DNA of 64,000 bases from Chrysopilus asiliformis (GCA_964034945.1 OZ035961.1:1157501-1221500); one strand, 5' to 3'. Numbered from the stretch's first letter, positions 38,314 to 51,870 are shown. Notes: generated by a model not told the origin, from the letters alone. Numbers and translations: made by a program.

Positions 38314-40705
38314 GTGAGGAGAAGCACCTTCTTTATTTACGTTTATCTGCATTTCATTTGTGTCACATCCAACTGAGAGGTTATTGGGTGAATATTGGCA
38401 AATATTGGACAAAGTCGGTCAATATTTGACCGGTGTCTTCTCAGTTACCAGGCTTGTTGAAAATTATATGCAAATTTTACCGCAAGTGCGAAGAAAAAGC
38501 TTCTTTTTCTGCTTTTTTGCACATTCCGTTGCGCAATTCGACATGATTTTCAGTTGTTTTGAAATATTTACCTAAAAATAGGAAGCCCTATGATTTTTGG
38601 CACGTTAAAAATATATTTTTTCTGCATAAGATTGAATAATGACAATAAAATGATCCGTTTTTCAGCCGGAACTTGTTTATTCTAACAACTAAGATATGAT
38701 TTAATTTTATTTAACATATTATGATCATGTTGCAAGTATCATAATTGCGCTAATCGAGTTCAGGTGGATTGTCTCAGTTGAATAATAAATTGTTTCTATC
38801 AACATTTTATAAACAGAAACAATTCTTTTCCCACGATCTTTGCTGAAACTAAATTTATGAAATTTAATTCTAATTGAATTCCGGTATGTAAATTTATTTT
38901 AAAACAATTTTCTGGTTAACGACCGACACTGCACCAGTTCACACATTGCATTAAAACTATGTTTTTTTTAGCCAATATTTGTAATATTTTTATGGTTATT
39001 TCATTAAAATGCAAATTTCCTTGTCGATTGCGATTTTAATTGCATTTTATGAAGTCGTTGAAGCTTTTTGCAGAGTAAATCAATTTTTATGATGAAATCA
39101 TGAAAATATGTTCAGATTTTAGTTGGATATATTTAGTGGAACCAAATGTCCCAGATTTAGGCATGTTATTTTAGCATCCCGCACATAGCTGTTTATAAAA
39201 TAGCAACCCACCCATCCCCCGAGGCCAGATAAAATACCAAGCAAAATGTATGCAGGGATCGTTACTAAGAAAAAAGGCAGGAACAAGGATTCTTAAGAAT
39301 TCAAATTTTTAAGAATTTCACTCTTATAGAAAACGAGAACAAAATTTTGACTATTATCGTTTTTTGTTCTGTTGGACTTTTCTTATAAGAGTGTTTCCGA
39401 AATCGAAAATTCATAAATATCGATCTTCAAACAGTGGAGATTTAGCACAAAAATTTGGTCTCTGCAAAACTCCTATCAAAATCTAATTAGAGCAAAAATA
39501 CTATACTTTATTCAGTATGAAATCCTGAATCTAAAAACCATAATTTTGAAGTTACGCAATTTCGAATGAATTTCGCAGACCCTTAAAAAAGCGGTTTGTT
39601 TCAAATAATTGCAAAAGTGTCGGCAAAAGTGAAATTGCACATACGTCATGTGAATTATGTTTCTTGCGCATGGCCTAGGGCTCAAGATGGCCTTAATTCC
39701 CTCAGTTTAGATAATTAATAAAAGTTTTGCTTAAGATAAAAAATCAACATTGCAATGCGGAAAACTGAATTTGTCATTTTTTACCTTCAAGTATCCAATA
39801 TCGATAATGTACGCCAATTTCAACTAAAAATGTTGATTGAGTGAATGACTTGGCTGAGTTTAAGTCAGTTTAGACGTCAACAAATTGAAAAACGCCACAA
39901 TAAAAAAAAAAAAAAATAAACCAAGCGACGCATAATTTGTACCCGTAAGCACGGCAATTTATAACAAAAAGTCAATACTTGTATGCGATTTAATAATAAT
40001 GTGATCTAAATAGAGAGCAAAGTGTAATCGAATCGGGGTGCCTGTAGCTCCTAATGACCGAAAAAAAACCCAAGTTAGAAACGAATTAGTATTATTAACT
40101 GGCTTGGGTCGCTGAATCGCATAAAATACATAAATGCAGGTTTAATAAAATTCATACATGCATAATGTACGCACCTCGTTACACAACCGGACTAAATATA
40201 TGCCCCGAAGGAAGGTGTCAACCCGGGAGAATGAATACTCAGGGCATGTGTAGAAGCGATGCACATTTTTCAAGAAAGAAAATCAAAATAATAAAAAAAA
40301 TCTTCGATAAAATAATTCGATTTTTGATGTTAGTGAACTGAAATGCGGGTAATGTTCCCTATCTTTGGACCAAAAGTATGTTACGATCATAATTAAACGT
40401 AATTTAGTCATTTGATCGTAAAGTGAATGCACGTGATCGAATCCATTCAGTTAGATTTAACGGCTGATCATATCGAACTTATTTACGAAATAACGATCAC
40501 CTCGTATCAAGTATGAAATTATCTTTGAATTGATATCGACATTTATTGTGCATTTTTATCTATTGCAACGCATAAAAAATGGGTTGTGAGCTTTAAAATA
40601 TTTTATCTAAATAAAGGTAAATGTTGATCACAGAAAAGTCTCAATTCAATTTATAAAAATGTACTCCCGAGCTGCATTCAAGTCAGCCGTGACGTTAGCG
40701 TTCGA
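38314..40705. other. Non-coding AT-rich DNA
   Basis: No feature is supported. Confidence 0.5.
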
Positions 40706-40971
40706 CATATCGTCGGCTAAAAGTGAAATTGTGCTAAGTCCATTTGGTATAATATTCCAGAAGAGCAATGAAAACCTTGTTAACCCGCTTTAAATCTCTT
40801 TCAATAATACTGAGTTTTCTTTAAATGAGAAAAATTTGGCTCAGTTTTCTTTAAATGAGACTCTGTTTTCTTTAAATGAAAATTAAAATGATTTAACAAG
40901 GGTTTTTATTGCTCTTCTGTCAAATTTGGTATAATGGACTTAGCACAATTTCACTTTTAGCCGACGATATG
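40706..40971. mobile_element. Long-TIR MITE, 266 bp
   Basis: The outer arms are CATATCGTCGGCTAAAAGTG and its complement, about 38 bp long and nearly perfect. A second inverted pair further in (AGAAGAGCAATGAAAACCTT and its complement) extends the arms to about 80 bp. The centre holds three imperfect copies of TTTTCTTTAAATGAGA (about 40810-40882). A TA target duplication could be hidden in the terminal palindrome. There is no coding capacity. Confidence 0.75.
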
Positions 40972-41494
40972 TATATATACACGAAGACTTCGATCACATA
41001 ATTGTCAACCGTAATCGTCACGGTTGACATAATTGATGCTTGGGCTGCTACGATCCCTTGTAGGGATTTGAAATTCGATAAGCTTTTAAGTTCAAAAAAA
41101 AACTTGATAAATTATTATGTTAAGTTATCTTAAAAAGTCAGACATACAAAAACCAATTGCAGCAGTAAAATCAGGAACCTTCCAGCAAGTACCAGAAAAG
41201 GCCGTAAGATGGCAAATTTCTTGATTTTGCGACCTCTTGTGTTATATGAAGACCATAGTATTTATGGTTTTTATGGCTTTCGATACAACTAGCTCCAGAT
41301 AAGAAATCCACGGAGTTTCTGATTATCCCGTAAGCCAGTAAATAGGAAACCCAACCACCACCCCCACCATCTTCACCATAAATATGAAGCCCGAAGCTTT
41401 TCTGATTTTCGAGCAAAAGCCAGAAAACCAAGATAAGATCGTGGCAATTATTTTTTATTTTTTTGCAGATTTTTTAAAAATTAATCTATAAAAC

Positions 41495-41732
41495 CAGGGC
41501 ACCAATCATCTATTCCGACGCGTCTCTGTTTTTCGACTTCGACGCAGCTTTTAACTCTTGACTTCGCCATATCAGCAGCTTCAAATTTCTCGGAGTGACA
41601 GTCAGAATCCCGTTTCGATTCATAGTGACGATTCCGCGAAATTTCAAGCTGCAGATATGGTGAAGTCAAGAGTTAAAAGCTGCGTCGAAGTCGAAAGACA
41701 GAGACGCGTCGGAATACATGATTGGTGCCCTG
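41495..41732. mobile_element. Foldback MITE D copy 2
   Basis: A 238 bp palindromic element with ends CAGGGCACCAATCAT and its complement. Same family as 30745-30978 and 51871-52110. Confidence 0.85.
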
Positions 41733-42118
41733 TAGTATTTCTGGTTTTCTTCATTGTTTAATTTCAGCCTAAGTCCGAAATTAGTAGTGCTAATGGTAAA
41801 AGTTTAAGTGAAACATAAGACAAAATGTTAAACCGTTTCAGGTATTTGCAATAGGAAAAACTATTGGTGATCAATTGAGATTTTTATGTATCTAAATTGC
41901 AAATGAAACACAACAACTTCGGTGGACATAAATACAGTATGCACAAGCATTTTGTTCGAATTTATCGATAGATACTTGTGATATGGCGATACAGATAAAT
42001 CGATAAGTATCTTATAGATACTCTGTAAATTGCAGGCTTAGTTAGTTGCAAAGTGCGTTCATATTTCGTTAGCATCGCCGCTGATCTGATCGCACTGATC
42101 GATAATTTATCGGTGCTA

Positions 42119-42899
42119 CACTCTAGAAAATTTTATTGTAATTTTACCCCTATTATCGTAGGAAACCATTTTCCTACGATAATAGGGGTAAAATTACACT
42201 GAGTCGTAATGGCTAAAAAGCTATGCATTTTTACTCATTTTGTGGCGTACAAAAGCCACTTTTACGGGAGAACTTTAAACCAAATAAGAAGTAAAAGTAC
42301 AATACTGGTGTAATTTTACGACATGGATGTTTAAAATTACCACATTTTTGTTGTAATTTTCCTCCTATTTGGTAGCAAAACCGCGTCTTAAAGGTGTGAT
42401 TTTACGACATTTTTTGTTTAAAATTACACCGAAAATGGTATTAGAATTTCTCGGCTTATACGGTCTGCAAAAACAAAAATATTATATTATTGCGGATGTT
42501 TTCACATCCAAATTTCCCGGGCATGTCTGTCATGTGGCAGGCGCCACACAGGATTTTGGTAGAGTAAAACTCGATTCGAGTATTTATACTCCGATTCCAC
42601 AAACCTTATGCGAATTATAAGGTTAAGGTTAAATTGTCCGTACAATAATGCAAAAATACCCTGTGAGCGTGTTTTTACACCAAAATGAGAGTAAAAATAC
42701 GAATATTGGTCGAAATTTTCCGCAAGGGATAAAATTACCCTATTTCTAGTGTAAGATTAATGTTTTTTGGGTGAGTTTACAACTTAAATGGTGTGCGAGC
42801 TAAATTCTGATTTTTTTTCGAAATTTTACGACGTTTTTGCAAATTTACCCCGTTTTCACCCCATTTTTCGGTTTAAATTCAAATTCATTTTCTACAGTG
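42119..42899. mobile_element. TA-flanked MITE, 781 bp, with perfect hairpin
   Basis: Ends are CACTCTAGAAAAT (left) and, on the other strand, CACTGTAGAAAAT (right), with TA outside each (42117-42118 and 42900-42901). Near the left end a perfect 28 bp inverted repeat with a 4 bp loop spans 42138-42197. The interior repeats the words GTAATTTTACGACAT and AAAATTAC many times on both strands. The termini are similar to those of the 7053, 8386, 10309 and 59067 elements. Open frames inside are not supported as genes. Confidence 0.7.
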
Positions 42900-42901
42900 T
42901 A

Positions 42902-44255
42902 TGTTCAGTTCAATCAACGATTAAAAGTTTCTCACCCCCTCGACCCGGTGTCCAACCGATTCCGTCCTGAATTATTTAATGATTAATGTTATCTATTAAA
43001 CACTTATAAGATATGCTTTAGGATTATACAATTTTTCCGGCGATGTGACCTAATTTTTTAATATGAAATTCCTTCTTGACATCGTTTATTTATCTCTGCA
43101 ATTGACGTCGTCGCCAAGATCTTTGGCCACTACAATATAGTTTGAAGCTAAACATCTGCTGTATGAATATATGGCCAGGTGAACATTTGCTAATATTGTA
43201 ATAAGTGGTGAGAGGTTGCCATAGGGTCCCACATAACCACACAAATTCATCAACAACTGCTTGCGGTGGTATAGGCTTTAAATTATGATTTAGTCGTGAT
43301 GGGATTCTTGATGTGATCATCCCCATCATCGTAGTGCATAATTTTACTTCATTGAACTCTACCGCAAAAGAAGAAGTGAAGGTGTTTTATGGAACACAAC
43401 ATAATGGAATCTTGTGATGTTGATACGAGCTTCGTTTTTAGTTTAGGAAGATATCGACCGTCGAGCAACACGTTTGATCAGCATTATAACCTACAATTTT
43501 CATATGTTTTCCATCATTTATTCAGCCAAGCATTAGACCCATTATGCTGATTATTATGCATAAGTCTACACTTTTCAAAACAGGTATTGCAGCCATTCGA
43601 ATATATTTTAAAAGAATTGAAATCGACACTATTTGTTGTTCTGTAATAGTTGTTAAACTGTATTTATAGCATTTTCTAACAATCAATAACCTTGAAATTA
43701 AATTACGGGCGATCATAATGAACTGAAGTTAAAACTAAATTAAATATTATAATCATAGAGTTCGAAGCTTGTTGGAAAAGAAGGTAATTAATGATAGCCA
43801 GTCTATTCGTTTAAGTCGATTGTTCAATGCCTTGAGGTAACTGAACGTATTTTCAACACGTTCCGCTTTTCCCGGATTTCTGGTTCTGTTTTCTATTGGT
43901 TTTCCATTTTCTTTAAATTCTATTAAAATGAAAATCCATTAATATATTTTATGATAACTTTATATTAGCTTAACTGTAAAATTTCTGGGAATTCCATCCA
44001 TAGCCATTTCTGAGTTGACTGATAACAAACACCCAAACCAGAATTGAAATTTTGATGCAGATCGTCTTAAACTTTCGCCAAACATGGAAAAAACTTAAAA
44101 TTCCCAGATTTAAAAAAAGATTCAGACATATTCTATTATTCTATTACTTATATGGAAGCATATAACGTCGAAATTCGGATTTCTGTCGAAATTTTTAAGA
44201 TGTTTTGAAAATAATTCAAAGAAAAATATTAAAAATCCAGGAGGTCGAGGTAATT
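42902..44255. other. Non-coding DNA
   Basis: No secure gene. A minus-strand frame of 79 codons at 43090-43329 is less AT-rich than the flanks (FVWLCGTLWQPLTTYY) and might be coding, but has no partner exon or known motif. Confidence 0.35.
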
Positions 44256-44434
44256 GGGTGGTCCATAAAATACGTCACAGTTCGAAAGAGATTACGAGAC
44301 AGCATTACTAAATTTAATGCAAAAAATTGCCCAAACAATTACGTTTTAAGTTAATATTTGTTAGCAATTTTTCGTATGTAATTTAATGCTGCCATCACAT
44401 TATCCCCTAAATGTGTGACATGTATGGGCAGCCT
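44256..44434. mobile_element. MITE E copy 1, GTCCATAAAATACGTCACA termini
   Basis: Left end GGGTGGTCCATAAAATACGT, right end on the other strand AGGCTGCCCATACATGTCACA: imperfect inverted repeats around about 179 bp. A relative lies at 57339-57490. Sequences starting with this GTCCA..TACGTCAC motif are common in dipteran genomes as I recall. Confidence 0.5.
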
Positions 44435-45128
44435 CTAAGTCTAAATGAAAAATTTAAGTTTTTATTCAAGAGATAAAAAAGCGTTTTAAATCTTAGCTCG
44501 AGATAAAAATTATTAATACCGTTTTTTTTCCTTATAAATCTAAAAAAAATCGTCAAGTCTATAAAAAGATCAAAACTTATCTCAATAATAGATTTAAGAG
44601 CGCTCCAGATAGTTTAAATTTTTTACATTAGCTAATTGAAATCAAAACATAATCTATTTATGAGATCAGACATAATTTGAATTGTGTCCTCCCTTTTCCG
44701 GGGCCAACTACTGTACTGAATTCTGTTTACCTTAACACCAATATTCCAATTTGGACAAAATGTTGCTCATAGTGAGCCGAACAAGGCTTCAAGCAGTCGG
44801 ACATCAAAAAATTTTGGCGGCAAACCCGAAAAAATATGCGTTTGCCATTTGCGTTTTTAAATATCGATATTTTTATTGCAATTCGGATAGCAAAAATCAA
44901 TCAGTGATGAAAAAAACGAAATTCTTCGATTCGATTCTGTAGACATGAACAGGTAAATTGCGTATTTAAAAAAAATCGGTTGAATTTAGGACACGAATTT
45001 ATCAAGTGATCACAGCATAGCATACGAGGTATACTCGTAATCGATCAATGTAAACCACCACAGTCAATTTGGACAAACGACGCGACGATTCATATATATT
45101 TTATTAGTTTAAGTTTGGCAAAGTGGAG

Positions 45129-45323
45129 TTAGTTACCCAATTTCGACCCAATGCGATTCAGTCTTTGGAGTTTATTGTTTGCACTTTCGATTTTCTCATG
45201 ACTTTCAATTGTTTTACGATTCATGGAGCCCCCATAGTATGCCACACGACGATATGCATACGAATCGCGAATATGTAAAAAGCATAGCAAGGTCACCAAC
45301 TTGATGGGCTTCCTGTGAAACAT
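45129..45323 (-). CDS. Candidate small secreted protein, 64 aa
   Basis: An ATG-initiated frame with moderate GC content. The N-terminus MFHRKPIKLVTLLCFLHI is basic then hydrophobic, like a signal peptide, followed by a hydrophilic, Arg/Lys/Asn-rich tail ending RIGSKLGN and a stop. A TATATAAT-like word lies upstream on the minus strand (about 45404-45412), about 85 bp from the ATG. No family is recognised. Frames of this length arise by chance in 64 kb, so this is a candidate only. Confidence 0.25.
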   Translation of the reverse strand: MFHRKPIKLVTLLCFLHIRDSYAYRRVAYYGGSMNRKTIESHEKIESANNKLQRLNRIGSKLGN

Positions 45324-46058
45324 GACTTCGAAAAGTTACCTATCCACCAAACATCAATAAATGCCAAACGTTAAACGTCAAACACCAATTGACGTAATAA
45401 ATTATTATATATGTTTCAACCTTATAATACACAGTTGTATCTATATGCTAAGATATTTATCTTGCTGACTAACTCCTTAAGTATCTATCGCCTATTTTTT
45501 CGATTTGTACAAATTCTGTGCTGTGCTCTACCCGTGAATAAAATCTAATCGAAATGGACAACATTTCTGTGATTGGGCAGGCGGGTCAATTCGGTCTTAA
45601 GTCATAAAAATTGATATGTAAACTGGACTCGAACCGTTACGAAATCCATTAAATTAGCACAAAAAACACGGTAACACGCTACAATTTTTTACTTCTAAAC
45701 CGAGAGGTGTCTGATTTTCTTGGAAATGGGCGAGAAATAAACGAAAATGTATCGGAATCTATTCATTTCTTTTAACACTAAAAATATATGTTTCCACACT
45801 AGAATTACCAATTAATGATATGTTGGTGGTACAGTGTGCCCTGAGTTTTAACCAAAAAGGAGTTGTGATAGTTATAGATTTGTTTATGATTCGCTGCGGT
45901 ACGAATATTTGCTGGATTGTGGAAACTGGAAAACCAATTAATAAAGAAATTTATACATCCAGGATGATTTTTCCGGAAAAACTGCTGAATATGAGCTTAA
46001 ATATTAGATTTAATATGATATAGGGTGTAGTTTAGGAGAGCGGATGGGCCAAAACGTT

Positions 46059-46428
46059 CTTAGCGCGGTATTACACACGGCAACTTTCGGGCTTACTTAA
46101 GCCGATTTTCGGGAGAAACGACTGCGGAGGGAAAAGTTGCCACTCGAAATCATTGCTTATCGACAATCTGCATACATGCAAAGCGTGTGAGCCGGTTTGG
46201 GAAAAGTAGTAGGCAGAAATCATTTTCGTTCTGACCGTCAGCAGGTAAAGATCTTGGGAAGTATATGAGCAGCAGCCATTTCAATGGTTTGAGTCCACAC
46301 ACACCCATGTAAACTTGTGTAGCATATGCAAACAGGATTGGCTTATTTAAGCCACAAATGTAAGCACATTGGCTTATTAAGCCCAAAAGTTGCCGGCTTA
46401 AATAAGCAAAGTGTAATACCGGACTTAG
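46059..46428. mobile_element. MITE with CGGTATTACAC termini
   Basis: The body 46066-46421 begins CGGTATTACACACGGCAACT and ends with GTGTAATACCG. Inside both ends are GGCAACTTT and GGCTTA(A)TTAAGCC words in inverted arrangement. CTTAG occurs just outside both ends (46059-46063 and 46424-46428), two bases from each terminus, so the exact boundary is uncertain. The 78-codon minus frame inside is not supported. Confidence 0.55.
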
Positions 46429-46429
46429 G

Positions 46430-49400
46430 GGCGATAAATTTCACACCATGACAAGAGTATTTTGGAAAATCATCACACGAAAATATTATGGAACACCATA
46501 AAGGGCTGTTCATAAGATACGTTACCCTAATTTAGGGCATTTCGATCCTTTTTTACATAAAATATTTTTCTTATTTTTCCCTGAATTTTTTTTTTTTGAA
46601 ATTGTAATTCATTTAGTGCCGTTTGCACCAACAAAACTTAGCAACTTATGTATTAAAAAATTTAAGTCGAAGAATTTCTACGGTTTAAGTAGGCTAACCA
46701 CAACTTAATTTTTTAAGAATAATACGCGCAAACGGGCCTAAATCGTTTTAAGGTTTTTTCTCCGCCATAAATAGAAAAATTTCAGGCTTGTCCAAAAAAT
46801 TTACGGGACCTTTCATCCTTTTTTCAATCCAACATGTATGGGTTTTACTTTTATAAATATTGGTGCTTGCTGCCCACCAAGTGTTCGAATTAAATTAAAC
46901 AAATTTCATAAAGGCTCGACTGCTTACTGACTGAATTTAGCTGAGAGCCGTTGAAAATGAATTTGATTTAGTGTACTTAAAGCTCTCTTACTAAACATAT
47001 TAACTTAGCTGAGATTGAAAATATGCCTGGCTGTAAATTTTGGTGTCCGGCGTGGTCGAAATGAAAGTAATTTATAATAAAAACGCCTTCTTAGAAGCCC
47101 AAATCACTTCCAGACTGGGTTAATGTTGTCTGCCGTTTTATGTTTATGCTTGCATTCAGTTACATATATTTACTTGGTTTTTGTATCGAGCCACTAATAT
47201 CCCGTATTACTCTATTATTACTTGTACTAACATATATCAACAAAAAAATTTTTAATTGGATTATTTTCGTGAATAAAAGGTGCGTGTTTCAGGCATTTAC
47301 CTGATGGTCATTAATACTCGTAAACCTCTTTTTTTTCGCAAATTCATTGTTTGTGATTTACTCGATGCGAATCCAGACCAGTGAGTGCTCAGACCTCCAG
47401 GTGAAATTTTTTTAGCATTTATTTAAACGGTGAAAAATTGTTTTCGCGGTTAAAACTTGTTTAGCGAAAAATGTCTGCATTGTATAGATATTTGTATCTA
47501 CTATCATACATTACTTAAAAGATCAAAAGATTAAAGAACTTTATAATTGCGGCATAGGTATATTATTGAAATTTTTATTAACGCGTATACCTACTCGAAC
47601 TTATATAACACGTGGTCGGATTTAAATTTTTTGGGTGGTTAATGTGAAAGACTAATGCGAAAATTACTCACCTGGCGATCGCGATCGTGTGCTAATCAAG
47701 AAAAAATCACGCTGTTTTGAATAAAAGAATTCAATTCTGTAGCGCGTGCCACGCGTTTGATGAAAGAGTAGGTGCGCGGAATTTCATGAAACTAATCTTT
47801 AGGCATAACAATCACCGAATTACATAAAGCGATGACCGGAACGGTTTTATAAGATAAATGGTCAAGGGCCCGTTACTAATTTGCTTACTCATTCTAGATA
47901 ATTGTACAAAGATTTACATCTTTCTTTTTTGGATACACACTGTATGGGGTTTATTAAAAAGGTGGAAAAGTTAATTTCATTCATAATTTGTGAAACAAAT
48001 ACCTCTTTTTCTAACAAAAATATCATTTTAATTAGAGTAATATTAATGTTACATGCAGATCTAGCTTTAAAAGATAGACTAGATCAAATATTGCACAGCT
48101 ATGATTTTAAATATTGATTTTTACTTTCAAATATTTTAAATATTGATTAATATTTCGCTGTCGAACAGAACCAACAAACCACCAACAGAAAATCCTCAAT
48201 TGAGAATAAAATGTCAGATTTATTATGTTGAAGTTAGCAGCATTTCATTACCGTACATTACCGTATAAAATTTCCCTTTGTTCCAAGCGCTGTTCGAGAT
48301 GAAAAGGTGGTGCAGGATTTTGTATGGAAATCTTGTTCTGAACTGCTTCAGAACATTAAAAAAAACGCAATTATTATAGCAGTAACTGATGTAACCAACG
48401 TGAAGTTAGTTGCGATTCGAACTCGATGAAATTTCCCACTTACTCTGGATCGTTTTTTTTAATGTTCTGTGTTCTAGAACATTAAAAAAACGCAACTATT
48501 AATAAAAATCTGAAACAATCAAAAGTACAATTAGAATGTCCTTATTTTACATATAAGTCTTAGGCGTCGGTTAAATCTGTAACTTTATTCCGTGAATTTT
48601 ATTCTGTTACAAAATATTCATGTTGCACTACCGTTTACACAGCGACACAAATTGAAAAATTTATTCGTGAAAGAAGCTCGAACTCGAATTTTTTCCTATA
48701 AAACTGTCTGAATAAATTCAAAGTTTGACAACTTTTGCTAAGTGAATTTATTCTGCTAAGTGAACATAACCGTTTCATACATCGAAATTCAACGGAACCT
48801 CTCCTTCCTCTTTATCCCACACAAATTATTTTTTTTAATAAAAATTTTGGCTGCCTTCATCTAGTGATTGGCCCTTGACAATTGTAGCTTTTCTTATATT
48901 TTTTCACATTCAATGACTATTTCAAATTACCTTCAATTTAATTCACTTCACACCAATTTTTACTCATTAAAAATTGTCCTTATTACGTGGTTCGGTAATT
49001 TTTTCACTTTTTTGGAATAATTTTTGAATGAATCATGAAATTAATTGTACCTGCAGTAATAAGTAAGACATAATCAAGAGAAGATACTCAATGTATTTCT
49101 TTCATATATAGTTTGATTTGTTGGTTGACTGGTTTTTCATAAACAATCGTATCGTTAACAGTTAATCATCCTTGCTGCATAATACAGTTCTCTCATTTTT
49201 GTACCTTTTTTACTCACTTTTTACCTGTAATTAGCAGCATGTATACGATTCAATTTCGAAATATCTTTCAATGGAGTCTGTTATACCGTATTTTCAAATC
49301 ATTTCTCTTTCTGTTTGTCTGTCGTCCAATTTGATTGTTATTCAGTCATTTAGATCGCGATCGTATTCTCAGCAAACAATACGAGGTGATTTTTATAAAA

Positions 49401-50571
49401 TTCACAGGTGATCTAAAACCTGACTGTTCTGCATCTGAAAAATCTTTATAGTAGTGCAGAGTTAAAGGAACGAGATGAGAAAATTATTTTCTGTATGAAA
49501 TGGGAACATGCGTCTTCAATTACTTACCTAGTAGTTAAGAAAAACACTTAAGGCATTAGTAATACGCTATTAAAAGCGCTTTTCAACACGCTAAAACACG
49601 ACATTTAATTACGATTGCGACTTAATATGCATTTCTATGGGAATATGTTCTTTTTTGCCATTCACATTTTTTTTTTAAATTTTACATAAGTCATCTGTCT
49701 AATGCTGGTCCCTAATGGAATCATTAAAATTAGATAGAGATACACGAGGAAATTATTTGACGTGTTCAAATATGAGTTTTTATACTCTATATGAGATCCG
49801 TATAGGAGTATATTAAAAGTAAACAAAAAAAAAAGATTGTCAATTTTTAAAGATCGAAAAAATACCAAGGAATAAATAAATAAGCAAAATGAAGGAGTTG
49901 CGTTTGAGGTATGCTACAATAAGACAACATAATAAAATTGTAGGTAATCTTATTAATGCATTTATACCCACAATAACGTGTAGGTTTTCAAATTCCCTAT
50001 TCGAATATTGTGCAAAGCAAAAAATGTCCGGGAGGCTACAGTGTTTGATATTTCTAGATATATAATTAAGACTAATAGTTTTGTTCTTTAAAGCGATTCG
50101 ATATTATTTTGAATTCCCCATGAGACAATCGTGCACTGAATTATAATATTATTAACTAATTTGTTTGGTTTCGTGTCAACGACTGATGGATGGATGACTG
50201 AGTTGAGATCTACCGGATGTGGGAGATCGACAAATTGCATTTTCACAATCGTTTTTTTTTTAAATAATTATAGCTTCGTAGAGTTAAAAACTCTTATTTG
50301 TTTTTATGTTTGGAAAGTGTATATATTGAAAAACCTTATTTTTATGCCTCTTTGTTATCAATTGATATTTGGACATTTTGAATTTTTTTTATGTTATCAC
50401 TTTTAATTTTTAAATAAGTGAAAATTGATACTTTACGGTAATTAAGCGGTGTGATGTATTTTTTCAAGAAATTTTTCCGAAAAACGTTCCCGTCGTTATT
50501 CTTACAGCATATTTTGGTCCGAATTTTAAAATTTTCACATAATATACAGAATCAGGTGATTTTGACACCAT
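46430..50571. other. Long non-coding stretch
   Basis: No gene is secure. At 47680-47673 the minus strand shows GATCGCGATCGCCAG followed by GTGAGT, an ideal donor after a GC-rich stretch (about 47680-47770) with no coding frame. It could be a 5' untranslated exon. Near 48350-48500 the word GAACATTAAAAAAA(A)CGCAA recurs in direct and inverted form. Confidence 0.35.
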
Positions 50572-51137
50572 TTTTTATACCCGTATGGTGAAACCAAAGG
50601 GTATATTAGATTTGCCTTACCGTTTGTAACGCCAAGATCCCGTCATCACACAAAAAAATGAATTACACCAGTGTGTTTAGAATGATAAAAAAAGTTGGAT
50701 TTAGCATGTCCGTCCGTTCGTCCGTCCGACTGTCCGTCCGTCCGTCCGTCTGTGGCGCGGATTGCGGGCGCACGGATTGAGCTAGAGACTTGAAATTTTG
50801 CACAGATCCGTTTTTCGTAAAATGCGAGGCCAAGTTCGTTCATGAGCAAAAATGGACCATTAGGGGGTACCCCCCATACGAACGAAAACGATTTTTACGA
50901 ATATCTCAAAAACGCTGCATCTTATCAAAAAAGTGCAAGAACAAAAGTTATTTAGAATATGATTCTACATAAAACTTTCATGCATCAAAATCCGATTGGA
51001 ATAAATTTTAAAAAATCTTATTGCAAAGTTTGACTTCAAAGTGGAATTTTGGTACCACTGTTCGAATTTTGATATGAATATCACCATACGGGTCTCCAAT
51101 GATTGCCAGATTGGCAATTATAGCTTTTGTTATGTTT
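50572..51137 (-). repeat. Interspersed repeat A, copy 2
   Basis: Reverse-oriented relative of 5486-6120, about 566 bp, shorter mainly because its CAGA/CGGA tract (about 50708-50752) is contracted. It keeps ACCCGTATGGTGA at 50579-50591 and the complement at 51081-51093. Confidence 0.75.
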
Positions 51138-51870
51138 TCATGTAAACCAGATGATCCCCAACATTTTGCGTTCACACGATTCTTTAAAAAAAGTGCATAA
51201 TACAAATAGAAATTAATTTAAATATTTATTCCATTAATATTACTAAGCAAAATATTTGCTCCAGAAAATTTGTCAAATGTGTCAAACAGTAATAAAGATA
51301 ATTTATCACCGGAGTGTAGGTAGTTGTGGAAACATTGCTCAATTTACATATCAGCGAATGGTAATAGCGAAAAATTTTATAATCACTTTGTGAAAATACA
51401 AATCTGTTTTTTTTTTCACCAATTGTATGCTAATAAAAATCGTCGGGCATCTGCTTTAGAATTCATACCATGGAAATCGATTTTCTTATGTCATCGGGGA
51501 TTTCTTGCAATATCATTCATTTATACGAAAAAAAACCGTATTGTTAAAATTCATACGATTGACGCAAATGCTCAAGTTTTGTCTTTGATTTCGTGAGGTT
51601 TTTTTTATATTTTATCTTTGAAGAAAAGAAATATCAGACTATGCGACAACATTATTTATGTTTAGGTACTTCAATTTCGAATTTTCGCATTTTGATTTTT
51701 AATTTCTTTTCAAGTTTTATGTGGTCATTAAATTTTATCCGAATAAAGTAAAAGTTGATTGTCAGTGGCACAAAGAAAATACGATTTTATAGGTTTGCAT
51801 TTTTCGAAACTAAAATAGTATAAAATAAAGTCAAATTTTATGAAGAAACATTTTAAAATGACGAATAAAG

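Noticed and set aside
41000..41034. Hairpin TGTCAACCGT / ACGGTTGACA
   Set aside because: A 10 bp stem with no context; expected by chance at this scale.
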